Assembly (NCBI GenBank): GCA_022376465.1 | Contig: JACDTU010000012.1 | Location: 62,001-126,000, forward strand | Length of the DNA: 64,000 nucleotides | Reading direction: 5' to 3' | Source of the DNA: Cubamyces lactineus | Taxonomy: Eukaryota > Basidiomycota > Agaricomycetes > Polyporales > Polyporaceae | Part shown: piece by piece, positions 21,852-34,525 of the stretch | How the letters are laid out: the number at the start of each line of letters is the position of its first letter | Numbering within the stretch: position 1 is the stretch's first letter | Notes under the pieces: generated by a model | Databases searched by the model: none | What the model saw: only the letters and a program-made list of their open reading frames with translations | What the model was told of the DNA's origin: nothing | Made by a program: the position numbers and the translations under genes

Positions 21852-24316
21852 CTACTGCCGACCGGTCCCGGAAATGCGGGAAGGGGAGAAGAGCCAGACG
21901 CAGAACATGGCAACACACTGTGCAATGGTGATGTACGGGAATGTGCGCGCGCCGACAGTGGTCGAGAGCAAACCTGCGATGAACGGGAACAAAGCTTGAC
22001 AAACGTTGCGGGTCCCCATGGGGTCAGCTCGACATCTGTCATACGAATGTTGGTCTCAACACACCTGCGCCGAAGCTAGCACATGCCGCGCTGCGATCTC
22101 CGTCAGCTCCGAGTCCAGCCTGGGCCACCGCAAAGACGGTAAGGAAGGTCACTCACACTATCGCTAATGAGACCAGGTGGATCTCAGCCGGGAGAAGGTC
22201 TCTGGCAGAAGCTATGTTGGCAGGGAAGATGGGGCCGTAGACTGTACCGATGATCGCTGTTGAGACGGCGTTCCCGGTGGATGACGGAACCAGAAGGATC
22301 AAGAGGTGCATCGTGAATGCAATGACTGCAGCGACGATTGTCATGTTCTCTGGACTGGGCTACGGAGATAGATCTACTCACAACTATTGGATGGGCAATG
22401 CGAGGTGCACAGCGATAGCGGTGACATTTGTCAGACTTTGAATGTGAGGATCGCGTTGTACATACATGCATGCTTGGACAATCCATTTACGCTGCCGGAA
22501 TGAGATGCTTTTCGCTCACGTCAGAACCAGATATCTCAGGACCACTGGTATAAAGGAGGCTACTCACATGTTCCCGCAATAACCCCAGATCATGCGGCTG
22601 AGGGCCATACCACCCCAAAAGCCACTTGTGACGTACCCAACGGTACTTGGGTTTGCGTTCTGGAAAGATACGTCAACGATCGGTCCTGATTTGACGACGA
22701 ATGGGAGCGCACCCGGACATTCAGAAGATATACAACAATCTGACAACGTGTGAACACAATCCCGCTATGTCACCACGGTCATACTCACAAATCCTTGGGT
22801 CACGCTTTCGCTGTGCAAGGAGGGTTGATTCAGTCAGAATATCGGACAAGTTGCAGATCGCGCGGTTACCGACCTTCCGGTATAGAGCAACGCGAATAGG
22901 GCGGATGTCCATGTCTGCAACCGGCTCAGCGCGGCCTTGTATGCTGCGTGCGAGTAAGTTAGGCCGTCCAACTCAAGTAAATAGTGAAGCTCACTCCGTG
23001 GACCAAGGACACCACTCTTGCCTAGAACGGGCGCTGTGCTATTAGTAGGCGAATGTTGTTCCGCTGCCTCAGAGCTCGCGGTCTCCGACATGTTGTTCGC
23101 CGCCTTGTATAAATCCCATGCGAGCTCGGCGTCGCTCTGCAGTTCTTCTTGTGTTGGTCTAAAAGCGTACACAATGAAGGTTGTGTTGATGGCGGATAGA
23201 ACGAGGGAGCCGTAATAGAAGTTTGCCCAGCGGATTCCGGTCGCCACGATGCTTTGACATACCAAAGGTGCGGCAAAGCTTCCTACCGCTAGAGAGGTTT
23301 CGTGACTGTATCACAGGGTATAGACAACACACTTCTTACAAGTAGATCCGTAGAAGAACCCCAGTCCTCTCTTGGAAACCGAAGGGACGTATACGTTGCT
23401 GACCCGGCATCAGCGTTAGCTCCGCAATGGGCAAGTGCTTGTGCTCACAATGTCGCTGGAATGATCCGTGAGTTTGGTGGGTGAACTCTGAGTCGCTTGA
23501 TTACACTCACCAGTTATGAATGACCTCGCGAAGGAAGATATGACGTAGGCGATCATCATGCTAGGATAACCGCTTTTGCTCCCCATTATACCGAAGAACA
23601 CCGCATGAAGGGAGGTTGCGCAGAGCAACGTGTAGAACCTACTCCGCGACCTGGAGAAGCCGATGACACGTGGTTTCTGGGCCGTACCATGGCACGACTC
23701 CGGGTCAGTCCTCCGCGAGAACCAGGCTGGGAAGGGCGACGTTGATGGCCGTTGGTGCGCCTCTAATCGTGATCGACCAAGTAATCGCGTAACGTGTTCA
23801 ACAACGACTGTTCCTAGGAGGTAACTGCGAGCAGGAGCTCATGAGATGCACAAGACAGACAAAAGTCTGACCGGCATACCCTGTCGCGCTCGCTACCCAA
23901 AATAGAGATGAAAGCAGGAAACTCAGATGCAGGTCGCTTTTGAAGTCTATTGCGAGGACGCATTCAGTGAGTTCGCATTTTAGCAACAGTAAACTTGCCG
24001 CACTTACGAGGTAGCAGTGTGCCAGTCACTGCGATCCGAGAGGAATTAGAAGTACACAGTTAACTGTATGGCCCGAGCTCGGAGTATTGACCAAACGCGG
24101 GACGTTACCTCCATCTGCCCAGCCAACCACAAAGTAGGCAAAGAATGCAGAGGCCAAGCGTATTTTGGTTCGCTGCAACGGGCGCTGGGATGTGGCTGTG
24201 GAAGAAATTTGCGGATCCTCGGTTTTCTCTATAACCACCTCGCAGTCTTTGGCGCCTGGAGGGGGGGTTGTCGGCGGGCAGTCGTCTACGCCAGCAGAGT
24301 CCTGAGAGGAGTGCAT
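21852..24316 (-). CDS. MFS transporter, BSC6/FucP-like fungal type
   Basis: Major facilitator of the fungal group related to yeast Bsc6 and bacterial fucose permease; the substrate is unknown. The start at 24316 gives a polar N-terminus, then ASAFFAYFVVGWADG and, over introns, GVTGTLLPHFKSDLHLSFLL, LFWVASATGYLLGTVVVEHV, HAVFFGIMGSKSGYPSMM, AYVISSFARSFITATFNVYV, VGSFAAPLVCQSIVATGIRW and NFYYGSLVLSAINTTFIVYA. The second half includes VGYVTSGFWGGMALSRMIWG, IGTVYGPIFPANIASARDLL and LFPFIAGLLSTTVGARTF. The stop is at 21852. About a dozen introns are needed and all junctions I checked keep frame, so the gene looks intact. One exon is only 7 nt (23449-23455). Confidence 0.85.
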
Positions 24317-25501
24317 ATCGAGGTGGATGTATACTCTCGCATATTCGCGAGTTCACTCATAGCGGGATGCCTGCTGATTGAGTACGACCCTCGGGCCTCG
24401 AGCCTTAGGCGGTTGACCTCCTGCCTTGCAGTATCAGTATTTCCTACTACGTACAGTATAGAGCATGCCGTGGCTAGCCGCCTCAGGCCATTACGCTTGA
24501 AAGTCGGGTATGCCTCCAGAACGGTATAGATAGCTTCATTAGATTGGGCGGCATGGCCGATTGAGGTAAGAGAATCAGTGAACGAGGCAAAGAAGTCGGG
24601 CCGGTAAAACGATAGGTCATCGCAGGCGTCGATGGACGAGTTTCCTCCTATCCTTATATGTAGATTGTCAGAGCAAACATGACTTTGACGTTCAACTTAC
24701 GTCGATAATCTTGCCATGTGTCTGGGATGAATTGTGCAACGGAGAAGCAGGGCATAGATGGCCATGTTTCCACCTATGTCACGCGGACGCGACCCCTCTG
24801 AGTGCGGTGTCACACTTACGCGGGCGCAGGTTCGGCGACCCGGATATCGCAGTGTAGTGCGAACAGCATGGGTATCCTTCTGGCTTCTGACAACCTGACC
24901 TCCACCACCGAGTTTCCTTGGGGTCACAGAGCGTGAATTGCGACTTGAATCCCTGACACTGTTAGCTAGCATCAGTGGTGCATCGGAAGCATGGCCGAAT
25001 ACAACCGTTCTCAGCTAATCTGACTACGGTAAGCCAATATTTACGGCACAGTTGAAGACATGTTATCTAGGTGGAAGCGCAGGAGTTGAGTGCTGCGCAT
25101 CTTGAAATTCAGCGCTCGAGGCTGAACACCGAGAGCCGACTTACCAGTGAGTCTTGACGCGGTTCACAGACTGTACCGTCGTGCGCAATAAAGTAGCGAG
25201 AGAGCCGATTGAGCCTGTATTAATGTGCGGCAATGTTGTACTGTCGAAGGGAGAGGGAGGATAGTACGAGCGTGCATGTGCCGGTGGATGGGCCAGGGTC
25301 AGCCACATCGCAAACTGAGGCAAACAGAAGGGCCGGTGTTTCGAAGGGAACAAATGAATGGACGGAGCCTCAGCCGGCGTTGTCTGACCGTCCCTCCTCG
25401 TCGTCTCTTCCGTTCAGCTCGCTGGGACGTCTCGTCTTCCACTCTTTACCTCTGCTCGCAGGTCGACCACCTCCCACAACGTCAAAGTCACTCGTTTCGA
25501 C
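24317..25501. promoter_or_regulatory. Long divergent intergenic region, MFS / UPF0658 gene
   Basis: About 1.2 kb between two divergent starts, holding both promoters. The stretch next to the plus-strand gene (25380-25500) is CT-rich. I could not assemble any spliced frame in the middle (24400-25100). No TATA box, terminal repeats or tRNA recognised. Confidence 0.45.
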
Positions 25502-27152
25502 ATGTCTGCGGTCCCCTCCTACCCTCCTCAATACCCCGCTCAACCTCCGCTCGCCCACCACGACGATGATATGAAGGCTCCCTATGACGACCTGATTGAC
25601 CAGTATGCTGCACCCTACGGCACACAGACACACAGGACATACGCCGTCGATCCCACTTCTCTCAACCTTGCCGACTCACGGCATGGGCGCGCTCCTTCCT
25701 ATCCTCTGCCCAAGCAGTCATATTCCAGCGAGACCACAAAGGATATCAAGAGTCTCGAGGACCATGGGCCAGATCCACCTGACTGGGGCTACCCACCGGC
25801 TGCTGCTCAGGAGGATGCGAAGGAAGATAAATCTTGGACACGAGTACGTTGCGTTAATCCTTCACTATTCGAACTGCTTCCACTCAACCCCATCCCAGTA
25901 TATACCTGACTCATGGGCGTGTCGCCTGTACTTGCTAACGGTGCTCGTTGAAACGGCAATCGATCTCGCCATTGAAGGAGACATCTTCCTCCGCTTCCAT
26001 GAATCCAAATCCTCTGACAGTGAGGACATGGCAACAAGGCGGATGCCAGTCTACCTTGCTATATTTGCCCTGGCCCAGTGCGTTCATATAATTCATTTCC
26101 GTAGTACACAGGCTCACGCCGTGCAGCGTATTCCAATTCGTCATGGCTTTGGATGCTGTATGGGCTCGTAACGTCCTGCAGTTCATCAGCCTTGCGTAAG
26201 TTGCAACGTCGCGGCTTCAGAGCTAATCTGCTGACGCGGTTTCAGCATTTTCAATGCATTGTTCCTCCTATATGCCATCATCCAAATCACCGAGATCAAT
26301 GCTGTCGCCCTCCAATCGGCGGAGGGGATTACTGACATTCCCGTCCACACTCTCGCCATCATCATTCCCATCGTCATCTCTGTGGCCGAAATCGCCTACA
26401 TTGCGCTGGGTTGGAAGATTTACACCGAGTTCGGCTGGAAGGTCTACAAGTTCCTGGGCGCGGACCGCCGGATAAAGACCATGTTCGCGTACCACCAGAT
26501 CTTCCTCTGTCTAGTCAAGTTCGACCTGTTCTTCTGGGTCGGCTTCTCTGTGCAGTTCATCTGGCTGGTTTTGAACAAGGATAATGCCGAGTATTACCTC
26601 ACTTGCGCTGCCCTCCCGCTGTCACTTGTCGTCCTTGTTGAGGGACACCTGGCTGCGCGACATGAGAGCAAGTGGATGATGCTGAGCTTCATGACTGGTT
26701 GTGCCGGTGCCATGGTATACTTCGTGTACAAGGTAAGTTACATAGAACGTGCGCGATGACACGCTCAATCTGACGCGTGTACAGTTGGTGAAGGTGCTCC
26801 GTTTCCACAACCAGGAGACGTTCAGCAAAGTCTGGCAGACGCTCAGTACATTCTGTATGTGGAACAATCACGTCGAAGGTTCGTGCGAACGTGCTAAATG
26901 GGTTCCACAGCTGTCATTGCGATTATATTGCTTATCATCACGTCCGTCTTCGCCTTTCTGGTGATGAACAACTTCGGGCGAGGCTTGAAAGAGCAGAGTA
27001 TGTTCGCTCATTTCTCCTACAGCCCAACTTGTCCTAACCTCGGTATAACAGTCGCGAAGAACCAAGGCAAGCAGGGTCTCAGCCGCGGAAAATCACAATA
27101 CGTGCATCGAGGTCCAATGAGTACTCATCCAAATCGGATGAGTATCGATTGA
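25502..27152 (+). CDS. UPF0658 Golgi apparatus membrane protein
   Basis: Matches the fungal family named after S. pombe C23H3.04 (UPF0658, Golgi membrane). The cytosolic N-terminus is Pro/Tyr-rich (MSAVPSYPPQYPAQPPLAHH). The membrane part starts with YIPDSWACRLYLLTVLVETA and continues AIFNALFLLYAIIQITEIN, IPIVISVAEIAYIALGWKIY and KFLGADRRIKTMFAYHQIF, then KFDLFFWVGFSVQFIWLVL and VIAIILLIITSVFAFLVMNN, with GRGLKEQ near the end. About seven membrane helices are visible. Introns at about 25843-25898, 26077-26132, 26190-26244, 26732-26784, 26853-26910 and 26998-27051 keep the frame. The short tail is basic, ending RMSID. The biochemical role is unknown. Confidence 0.88.
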
Positions 27153-27869
27153 TGTATAGTGTTGTGTCGCCGCACCTGCGAATGGACTTGTACGATCACC
27201 ACCCCACTTGTATAATCTTCCAGACCTAGCGCACCTCCTACCACTACCACCACTCCCCCGAGCGCCCCACACGACACCTTGCGCCGGCCTCTACTGCCCC
27301 CTTTGCTGTTACCTACGGACATGGTATCGCTCGCTTCTCCTACCTACAGACCTGCATTAGTACCCCCTCTGTCACTCCTGCCACCAACTCGTATAGCAAT
27401 TCCTCTCTCCCTCTCTCCGTCCGTCTGTCCTCTCCGGAATTGCTCCCTCCGCTTCGCCCTTCTGGCGATCGACGGTTCCCGTACTCGTACCCTACTCACG
27501 CCCGACTTCTTGTTGCTGGTTCTTCAACCGGGCGGCCCTCTATTACCCTCCACTTCCCACACCCCTTTGGCTTTTGGTCGGTACATTCGGCTTTCTCTCT
27601 CCCCCTCCCCGCGCTCAGCTCAGCTCCCTCTAGTACGTAGAACCTCGCTTTGTTTCACGTCGCGCTTTTGCCCTGTTTCTCGTTGTCGATCTTCGTTTCG
27701 TTGAGGTGCCCGTGCGCGCCCCGCGTATACGTTATATATGTGGGGTGGGTCCCTGCAAATATTGTATTGCTAGCACAATGCAACATCTTTTGGATTCCGT
27801 TGGTGCGGGTTCTCAGTTGCGAACATGCTACGTTGGAGTATCGTACAACACGGCAGCTTGCCCTACTTC
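27153..27869. other. Convergent intergenic region with a long pyrimidine-rich tract
   Basis: About 720 bp between two converging genes. From about 27320 to 27700 the plus strand is strongly C/T-rich, a feature usually seen in promoters or leaders in these fungi, but no gene starts here. Plus-strand ORFs in it are low-complexity and not convincing. Confidence 0.5.
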
Positions 27870-30075
27870 TTACAGCGCGGTTGCTACAAACTCATAATCG
27901 CCTCCGGACAGACCATCGATCCAATACTTGCCAGACGAATCACCGTGGACTACCTTCGCTTGTCCCTTCCCTTGCTTGAGTAGAGCCCCGTTGTGCTTCC
28001 CAGGCAGTGGTATGCCGATCGTTCCCTTCGTACCCTTAGGAGCGCTGATTGAGAGTCGGAAGGTATCACCCCTATTCGACCAATTGGACGAGAAAGTGCC
28101 CTTGGACGTCGAGAAGCCCGTGTCAACGTCCGTCAGATCGCCGGGCTGCGGGGCGATCGTCCAGGTGGCTCCAGCGTCGCTGAGCAACTGGATCCCACCG
28201 ACGAACGTCTACGTGAGTGACCATCGGCAGTGGATCAGCGCACAGCACCACACAGCAATTGATATATTACGCACCGTCAGGGAGCTCGTCGGGCCCGTCG
28301 CCCATCCGTGCGCATGCGAGATGCGCGCGTCATTCGAATATGGCGCGTAGTGTAGCGCCCCGGTGACCGAGTAGCCCTCGACGAACGTGCTGTTCGTCAT
28401 GCGCGGGTCGTCGAGCATGAAGTCGCCCCACATGTGCCGGACGAGCGCGAGCGCGGCCGCCGTGCGGTTCGCCATAAAGTGCGCCTCGAGCTCGAAGCCC
28501 GAGATGAACGGCGACACCGCGTCCGCGGCCTCGGGAGCGGGCGCGCCGTACGGGCCCCAGCGCGACTGGAGAGCTTGTGAGATGGCAGCGATCTGGGAGG
28601 TGTTGGTGACGAGCCCGGATTTGATCGCCCACGCGTTGCCGTCTTGGGGCGCGAGCGTCGTTGTTTCGTTGTCGCGGAAGAGCCCAACGGAGGGCTGCCA
28701 GAGGAGTGGGATGGCGGCGCTCTGGATGCCAGAGGCGAGCTGAGCGTAGCGGCTAGCGGTGGAGGGATCGTCCTCGTCGGTCGCGAGCGTGACTCCGAGC
28801 GTGAGTGTGTAGTACAGAATCGAGTTTGCCTCGATGTTGTGCCCGCCCATGCCGAAGCGCAGCCAGTCGCTGGGCGCGGTGATATTCGCGAGTCCCGTAG
28901 AGTCGATTTGTTGTACGGCCCATTCCATGCCAAGTTTCCAGGCGGCCCACTTCCCATCCAAGTACGTCTTGTCGCCGCTGTAGAGGTAGAAGTTGGCGAC
29001 TCCGATGAGAGCGTAAAGGTGGTACGTGAAGGAGACAGTGCCTCGCTCGTTGAAAGGATATCCAGCGTACGGGAGCATCCCGTTCGAGTTTTGCAGCACG
29101 AAGAGAGAGTCGAGCGAGTTGCGAACAGAGATGAGGTCGAAAGTCGTGAGTGCGATTCCGGGGACTGCAATCGACATGTCGCCGCTCCAGACGAGTCTAT
29201 CTCTCTTCGCCCCGTCCGTTAGGGCAGAGGTACCGTTCGTGATCGTAGTGTTCAGCCACCAATCCAGCGTCTCGTTCACGGGCTCCCCGCTAGAGATGAC
29301 ACCAATGTAGTTCAACGCGTCTCCTCGGGTCGGGTCGATCGTCACCAATTGATTGGTATAGGCACCTATGCGTCTCTGAGGGTCAGTGGGGGCTGCTTGG
29401 CCTTAGCCTTCGTGTCTTACCTGCGTACCAGATTCTTCCAACAAGTATATATCAGCCGCAACTGCCATGACATATGGGGAAGCACACATACCGGTTCAAC
29501 TGTTCGTCGTTGCAGTGGAACCAGCCTAAGTAGTTCCGCAGAGCATCGTCGGCCCAGTGGGGCATCGCAGTGAAGTGAACCCAGAGATCGTCCAGGGTGA
29601 CTTTGCTGCTACCCAGGTTAACGATGGTAAGGTATCGAAATGCACCACGTTCCTTGTCCTGGGGGGCCTCATGATGGCCGGAGCGAGTGAGGTTGAACAC
29701 CAACGGCGCATCGAGGCCTGAATCTGCCGTAGCGTCTGACGCCGCTGAAGAGACCCACAAGGAACTCTCGGAGAACGTGACGCCGACGCTACCGCTGTGA
29801 GAAGAAGTATCAAAGTTGACCCAGCCGGCGATGTTCTTGCCAAAGTCATAGGTCACGGAGGCATTGTAGCCGTTAAGCGTGAGGTGGGTTCCCGCATCCT
29901 GGCCTTGACTGATGAGGAGAGTCTCAGAAGACTGGACAGAGCCGTGCTGGCGAAATATAGAGACCGGACGAATGGTCCTCGAAGACGGTGCGAGAATATA
30001 GTCTTGGTAGGGAGTCGCAGCCGTGCGCACGACGGCGTAAAGCGCACAGAATGATAGTCCAGTGAAGAAGCGCAT
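27870..30075 (-). CDS. Secreted alpha-L-rhamnosidase-like glycoside hydrolase (GH78 type)
   Basis: Extracellular enzyme predicted to remove terminal L-rhamnose from pectic or flavonoid glycosides. It begins with a signal peptide (MRFFTGLSFCALYAVVRTAA). A beta-rich domain follows (DYILAPSSRTIRPVSIF, GYNASVTYDFGKNIAGWVNF, RGAFRYLTIVNLG). The (alpha/alpha)6 barrel includes GWFHCNDEQLNR, RDRLVWSGDMSIAVPG, GMLPYAGYPFN, SDWLRFGMGGHNIEANSILY, EAADAVSPFISGFELEA and ARISHAHGWATGPTSSLT. A C-terminal beta domain starts FVGGIQLLSDAGATWTIAPQ and ends YEFVATAL. Three introns interrupt it, two near 29380-29500 and one at about 28205-28275. Total length is about 670 residues. Exact sugar specificity cannot be told by eye. 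Confidence 0.88.
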
Positions 30076-30694
30076 GTCTTGGACAGGCCACACGCTTCGA
30101 ACGTGGTTCACCTCAAATGTCTAGTGACCCTACCCATTTTATAGTCACCTACGGTGCTGTTAGCATTTAGGAAAGCGTTGGAAACCCGGGAAGCAACAGG
30201 CTCACATGCAATAGTATGAAATTTCGATGTCGCATGTGCATAGTTCATGGACCGAATCGTACCTGATGACCGGTCATGCACCCTTGCAAGAAGCAAGATA
30301 CGTGATGGAGGACAGAGCACTGAGGATCCTGGGCGGGTCCGTAAAAGCCGGTGGAGGTCATGAGCCGCCGGGAAGCCAAGGTAAGATGGTGTGCCGGCGG
30401 CCTAGCTTCTACGCCAGAACATCTTGCAAGGTCTTGTGGCAGTCTTCACAGAGCATACGAGCTGTACATGCTGGTTGCATAATTAACTCAACCCTGGGGA
30501 AGGTGGTGGTCCTGCGTAAAGCTCAGGCTAGATCGACGTTTCCAAATGAGTGGTACTGCCGTCAAGCGCCCGTTGAAAGCCACCACGTCGCGCGGATTGA
30601 AGCGCCTTCTCAGACTGTGGCTGGACTTCTCATGAGGCATCCCTAGGAGCACTGTACACTTAAGCATAGCTGGTCTACTCGTTTCACGCCCTTC
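30076..30694. promoter_or_regulatory. Divergent intergenic region, GH78-like / BET1
   Basis: About 620 bp with both promoters. The GH78-like side has a clear TATA box (separate entry). Nothing coding is convincing between 30150 and 30690. Confidence 0.5.
30137..30144 (-). promoter_or_regulatory. TATA box of the GH78-like gene
   Basis: On the minus strand the sequence reads CTATAAAA, about 62 bp upstream of the ATG. A strong TATA box fits an inducible secreted enzyme gene. Confidence 0.6.
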
Positions 30695-31337
30695 ATGTCT
30701 CAGCGGTCAGCACCACGTCCAACATACCTGTAAAACTTATCAACGCTGACCGCGACTCGCAAACAGATACCGGACAAACCTGCGCGACCGCTCCGCGCTC
30801 CTTGGCGCGGCTGCCACGGATTACAGCACCCCGCCCTCCTCTGGCAGGTCCTCGCCATACGCTGCTGGGGGCGCGGGCAACGGCCTGGGCGTGAGCAGAG
30901 AGATACCGTTCCAACCTCTGGGACATCGTTACGCGGACGACTTGGAGAGTCAGAATGACGAGCACTTGGAGGGGCTCACGGCGAAGGTCAAGATACTCAA
31001 GGATGTGAGTTGGATCAGTCACGCTGCCCGAGCTCCGTCTGACCGTATGCCCTGGGATGCAGATTACGATTGGAATTGGAAACGAGGTGCGCGAGTCGAC
31101 CGTCCAGCTCAGCCAAATGGTGCGTCCCGCCACTGCCGCTGCCGCCCGTACTCGTGTCCTCACGTCCGTCTAACCACCCAGAACGATGCGTTCTCGGAGA
31201 CGTCTGGCATACTCGCGGGCACCTTCCGCCGCATGAACAACATGGCGGCGAGGCAGGGCTGCCGCTGGCTGTGGTACATCATCTTCCTCATTATCGTCTT
31301 TTGGTTCTTCATCATTGTATGGTGGTTTCGGAGATAG
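30695..31337 (+). CDS. BET1: v-SNARE Bet1
   Basis: Qc-type SNARE for ER-to-Golgi vesicle fusion. The first exon is very short (MSQ plus part of an Arg codon) and splices over an intron to YRTNLRDRSALLGAAATDYS. A Gly/Ser-rich linker leads to the SNARE motif: RYADDLESQNDEHLEGLTAK and VKILKDITIGIGNEVREST, then VQLSQM and NDAFSETSGILAGTFRRM. The C-terminal anchor is CRWLWYIIFLIIVFWFFIIV followed by a short WWFRR tail. Domain order, length (about 160 residues) and tail anchor all agree with Bet1. Confidence 0.93.
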
Positions 31338-31583
31338 TATACCATCCTCTCTTCTCACCCGGACCTTTCTCACCGCTCCTACTATGCGGGTCACGCTCAC
31401 GAAGACTGCCATACGGACTTAAGACCACAAGGAAACTGCCCTTCCGTGTACACCGGAGGCGAGACGCCATTAGAATCGACGGGGTAGGCTAACCGCAAGG
31501 TGATGAATAATGTACAAAACGAGTCGCAACCGCAACAACCCAAGCAGTGTGAAATGTAGTCCAGGTCCGACGGAGCGAAAACA

Positions 31584-33883
31584 CTATGGTTCGTCTCGCA
31601 ACTTCGCATGCCCGATTTCCCAGACCATCTTGCGCCGGAGATAGGGCATGTTAGTCTGGGAGAACGAGAAGTCCTCTTCGCCTCTGGACAGCGCTTCGAG
31701 GAACTGGCAGGTGAAAACGCCACAATCGTAGCCGTTTTCTTGTTGAGGGGTATCCTGTGACGGTGTCAACGAGCGATTCGAGACAAAGCTTAGTACAGCG
31801 ACTCACAGGTAGTGTGTAGTCTTGCCAGCCCGTGAAGTCGAAAGGCTTCTTTTTCTTGTCTCGGTGTTCCTCGTCCAGGTATTGTCGCAAGAGCTGAGGC
31901 GCTGCGTTAGCAGGCACGCCTCTCGAGACCTACGCGAAGCTGACGCACCTTGAAGACCTGTCCCCGCTCCATACCCATGCTGTCATACGACTCGATCCGC
32001 TTCTTGCGGAAATTGATCGCAGCAGCCGTCCAGTGCGCGTTATTGTGGTTCACAGGGATGAGGATGACGTCCTTGGAGAAGATGTCGATCTTGACGCTAC
32101 AGTCAGGGCCCAAACTTACATGGATTGGAACCACATAAACTCACCTTCTTGGTCCATTTGGACAACCGCCCGCCCTTGTATCCTTGCCCCTTCAACTTCG
32201 CCCAGAAGAACGTGTTGAAGTAATGCGCGTTCAATGGCTTTCCACGTCCACCACCGCTTGCTGCGCCTGGATTCTCTTTCGACCCCTCCGCCCGCATCTG
32301 GATGAGCTGCCCGTAGAAATTGATGATCTCGTCGTTCAGCCACTGGCACGGTCGCAGGCGCGAAATGTCTTCATGCGAGACTTGTTCCCGGCCGCACTTC
32401 GAGATAACGCCTCGTTTGCAGAAGAGCGTGTCGACTTCGGCCTCGTCTTTGGGTGGAAGGGAGGTAGGTAGGGGCTTTCGTTTGGGCCGGAGCCTCTCCT
32501 CGATAGCCTCATCTTTGGCAACGTGTGCCAGCCTGAGCTGGTCAAGGGACGGTACGAACGGCTTCGGCGGCTTGGGGCCTTTGAGCGCTTCCTGCGCTTT
32601 CCGGATCGCGCGTTGCAGGAAGTCGGGATCGACATGGTCGGGGAAGGAGTGTCGACGGAACTCGTCCTGCTTCGCCTTCGCACGCAAATCCACTAATGAT
32701 GGTGACGCTATCACCTGAAATCAATGCTAGGAGCCCCACAACAACGTTAAAAGAAGACATACGAGAAAGTGCGCCAGTCTTGTCCAACATCTCCAGTCGA
32801 GCCTGATAGCTCAGGAGACCTGGAGAAACAATCATTGACACGAGTTTACGCGGGCCAGGGTGTCTGGGACGTACTTCGGAAAGACTCAAAGTCAGAATGG
32901 TACCCAGCGGACCGCTTGATGTGGTAGAGCTCCTTCAGGTCCTTCTCCATCTCCTCTCGTGTTCGCTTCTTCTCCTGCTCAACTCGCGCTTTGTGCTATC
33001 ACCAAGTGCTTCAGCTCTCGCCTCTTCGGAAACGGATATGACGGAACCCACCTGTTTAGCGTGTATGTGCTCCCGCTCGATGTACTTCTTGGTCGACTTC
33101 TTCCTTCTGTGCGCAGATTCTGCCAGTGCCGCGCCCACCTCTGGATACTTCTGGGTGACGGCCGACCGCAAGGACGACTCCGATGCCTGCGTAGACGGCG
33201 GGGACATGAGTCCTGCAGCTCTCGTGTCGCCATGCAATCCAGACACCTTTGGGACATCCAGCGACGCCAGCGTGTTCTTGGACGTGGACGCGACCGCGTT
33301 CGTCTGCATGTTCGCGTACTTGGACAGGATGGGCCTTGCCTGTGCCGCACTGCTGTTCTGATGCGGCTGTAGTCGCTGGTGGATGCCATTGGCGGCAGGT
33401 GCAGACGTAGAGAGTTGAGGGCGGGAGCCGTGAGTTGGTGGATCGGATGGGAAGCTGGGAATGGCTGGGCGCGGTGGTAGGTGACGCGTAGAGGTGGATG
33501 CGCGGGGTGGAGGTGGAGGTGGGGGCGTAGCGGGTGGTGAAGGCATTATTACAAGTTCTGGTGAACCTTCATCTGACGGTGAATGCGCAGGCGCGAACAC
33601 GGCCTGGTGGTCCGCGTCAGTGCCCTTCCGGACTGGCGGGCAGAGCACATTTAGTCACACTCGGAGTGGATCCAGCAGGACACTCACAAGGGTTGAATAC
33701 AACAAACGTGTCGCGCAGGACCTGCATGAATTCCCAACTGAGCTTGCTCCAGCGTGCGAGGAGGGCTTCGTCCTGCGAAGGGGTGCTATTTCCGCCTAGA
33801 GGGTGGCTAATCGTCGTTCTAGCCTGTTTGGGGGCACGGAGGGGCAGCAGGGTCTCTGACGCGGGCCGTTTCCGTGCAATCAT
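31584..33883 (-). CDS. ULP1: Ulp1-family SUMO protease (C48 cysteine peptidase)
   Basis: Processes SUMO precursor and removes SUMO from proteins, usually at the nuclear envelope. The N-terminal half is disordered, Pro/Ser-rich and contains basic runs (RRKKSTKKYIERE). The catalytic domain is C-terminal: EDISRLRPCQWLNDEIINFY, LNAHYFNTFFWAKLK, KVDIFSKDVILIPVNHNNAH, IESYDSMGMERGQVFK and PQQENGYDCGVFTCQFLEAL. The triad and oxyanion residues are visible: His in NNAHW, Asp in SYDSMG, Gln in PQQENG and Cys in YDCGVF. The start MIARKRPASETLL at 33883 is the first Met of an uninterrupted first exon. Eight or so introns. The product ends AKLRDEP. Confidence 0.93.
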
Positions 33884-34525
33884 GGAGGCACGATGTAAGC
33901 AGACAGGGTTTGGTGAGTGGACGCGGGCGGTCTCTCCTCTACGCCGTCGTCGGCCTGGCCTGAGCGCGTCCAGATATCGAGGGTAGCAGTTGCCTGACAA
34001 AGAACTTTATGGGACTTCGCCGGTGGTGGAGGAGCTGCCGTGCAAGATGCGCTCGCGAGAGGTGGATGGCAGCGAGCAGCGAGCGGGGGAACGGTGCCGG
34101 CGGACGGGCGGGCGGAAAGACAAGGGCGGGTCGAGGACGTTGTTCGAGATCCAATCCCCACCTAAGCGCCGGGCGGCGAAAAGCTTGGGCCCGGGCGCTT
34201 CTGTCCGCTGCCACTGTGGCTGTGGCGTGCACCCCTCTGCCAAAAACGAAAATGAACGTAGTTCAACAGGCCGCCCATTCGGTACACATCCTTGACGCTA
34301 ATTCCCCTCATATCGCTGTCGGGATCACTGCGGTGTGTCTTATACCTCAATACACAACACAGGCAGTCAATCACTTCCCTCAGACTCAAGTTCACACAGA
34401 TATGGTTGGGGTCCCGAAGCCAGAAATCCGTTCCGAATCCTCTATATACCATACATGACGGTGCCGGCAACGGCACATATGGCGGATATGTCAGGTCTAC
34501 AGGCTGGGCAGATGGTGTCCCCTGG
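33884..34525. other. Intergenic region between kinase end and ULP1 start
   Basis: About 640 bp with the ULP1 promoter on one side and the 3' end of the kinase gene on the other, both on the minus strand. It is G-rich on the plus strand near 34030-34140. No gene seen. Confidence 0.45.

Noticed and set aside
21852..24316. MFS gene as a pseudogene
   Set aside because: The plain reading frames look broken, but every junction I tested can be closed by canonical introns, including one 7-nt exon, and all transporter motifs are present.
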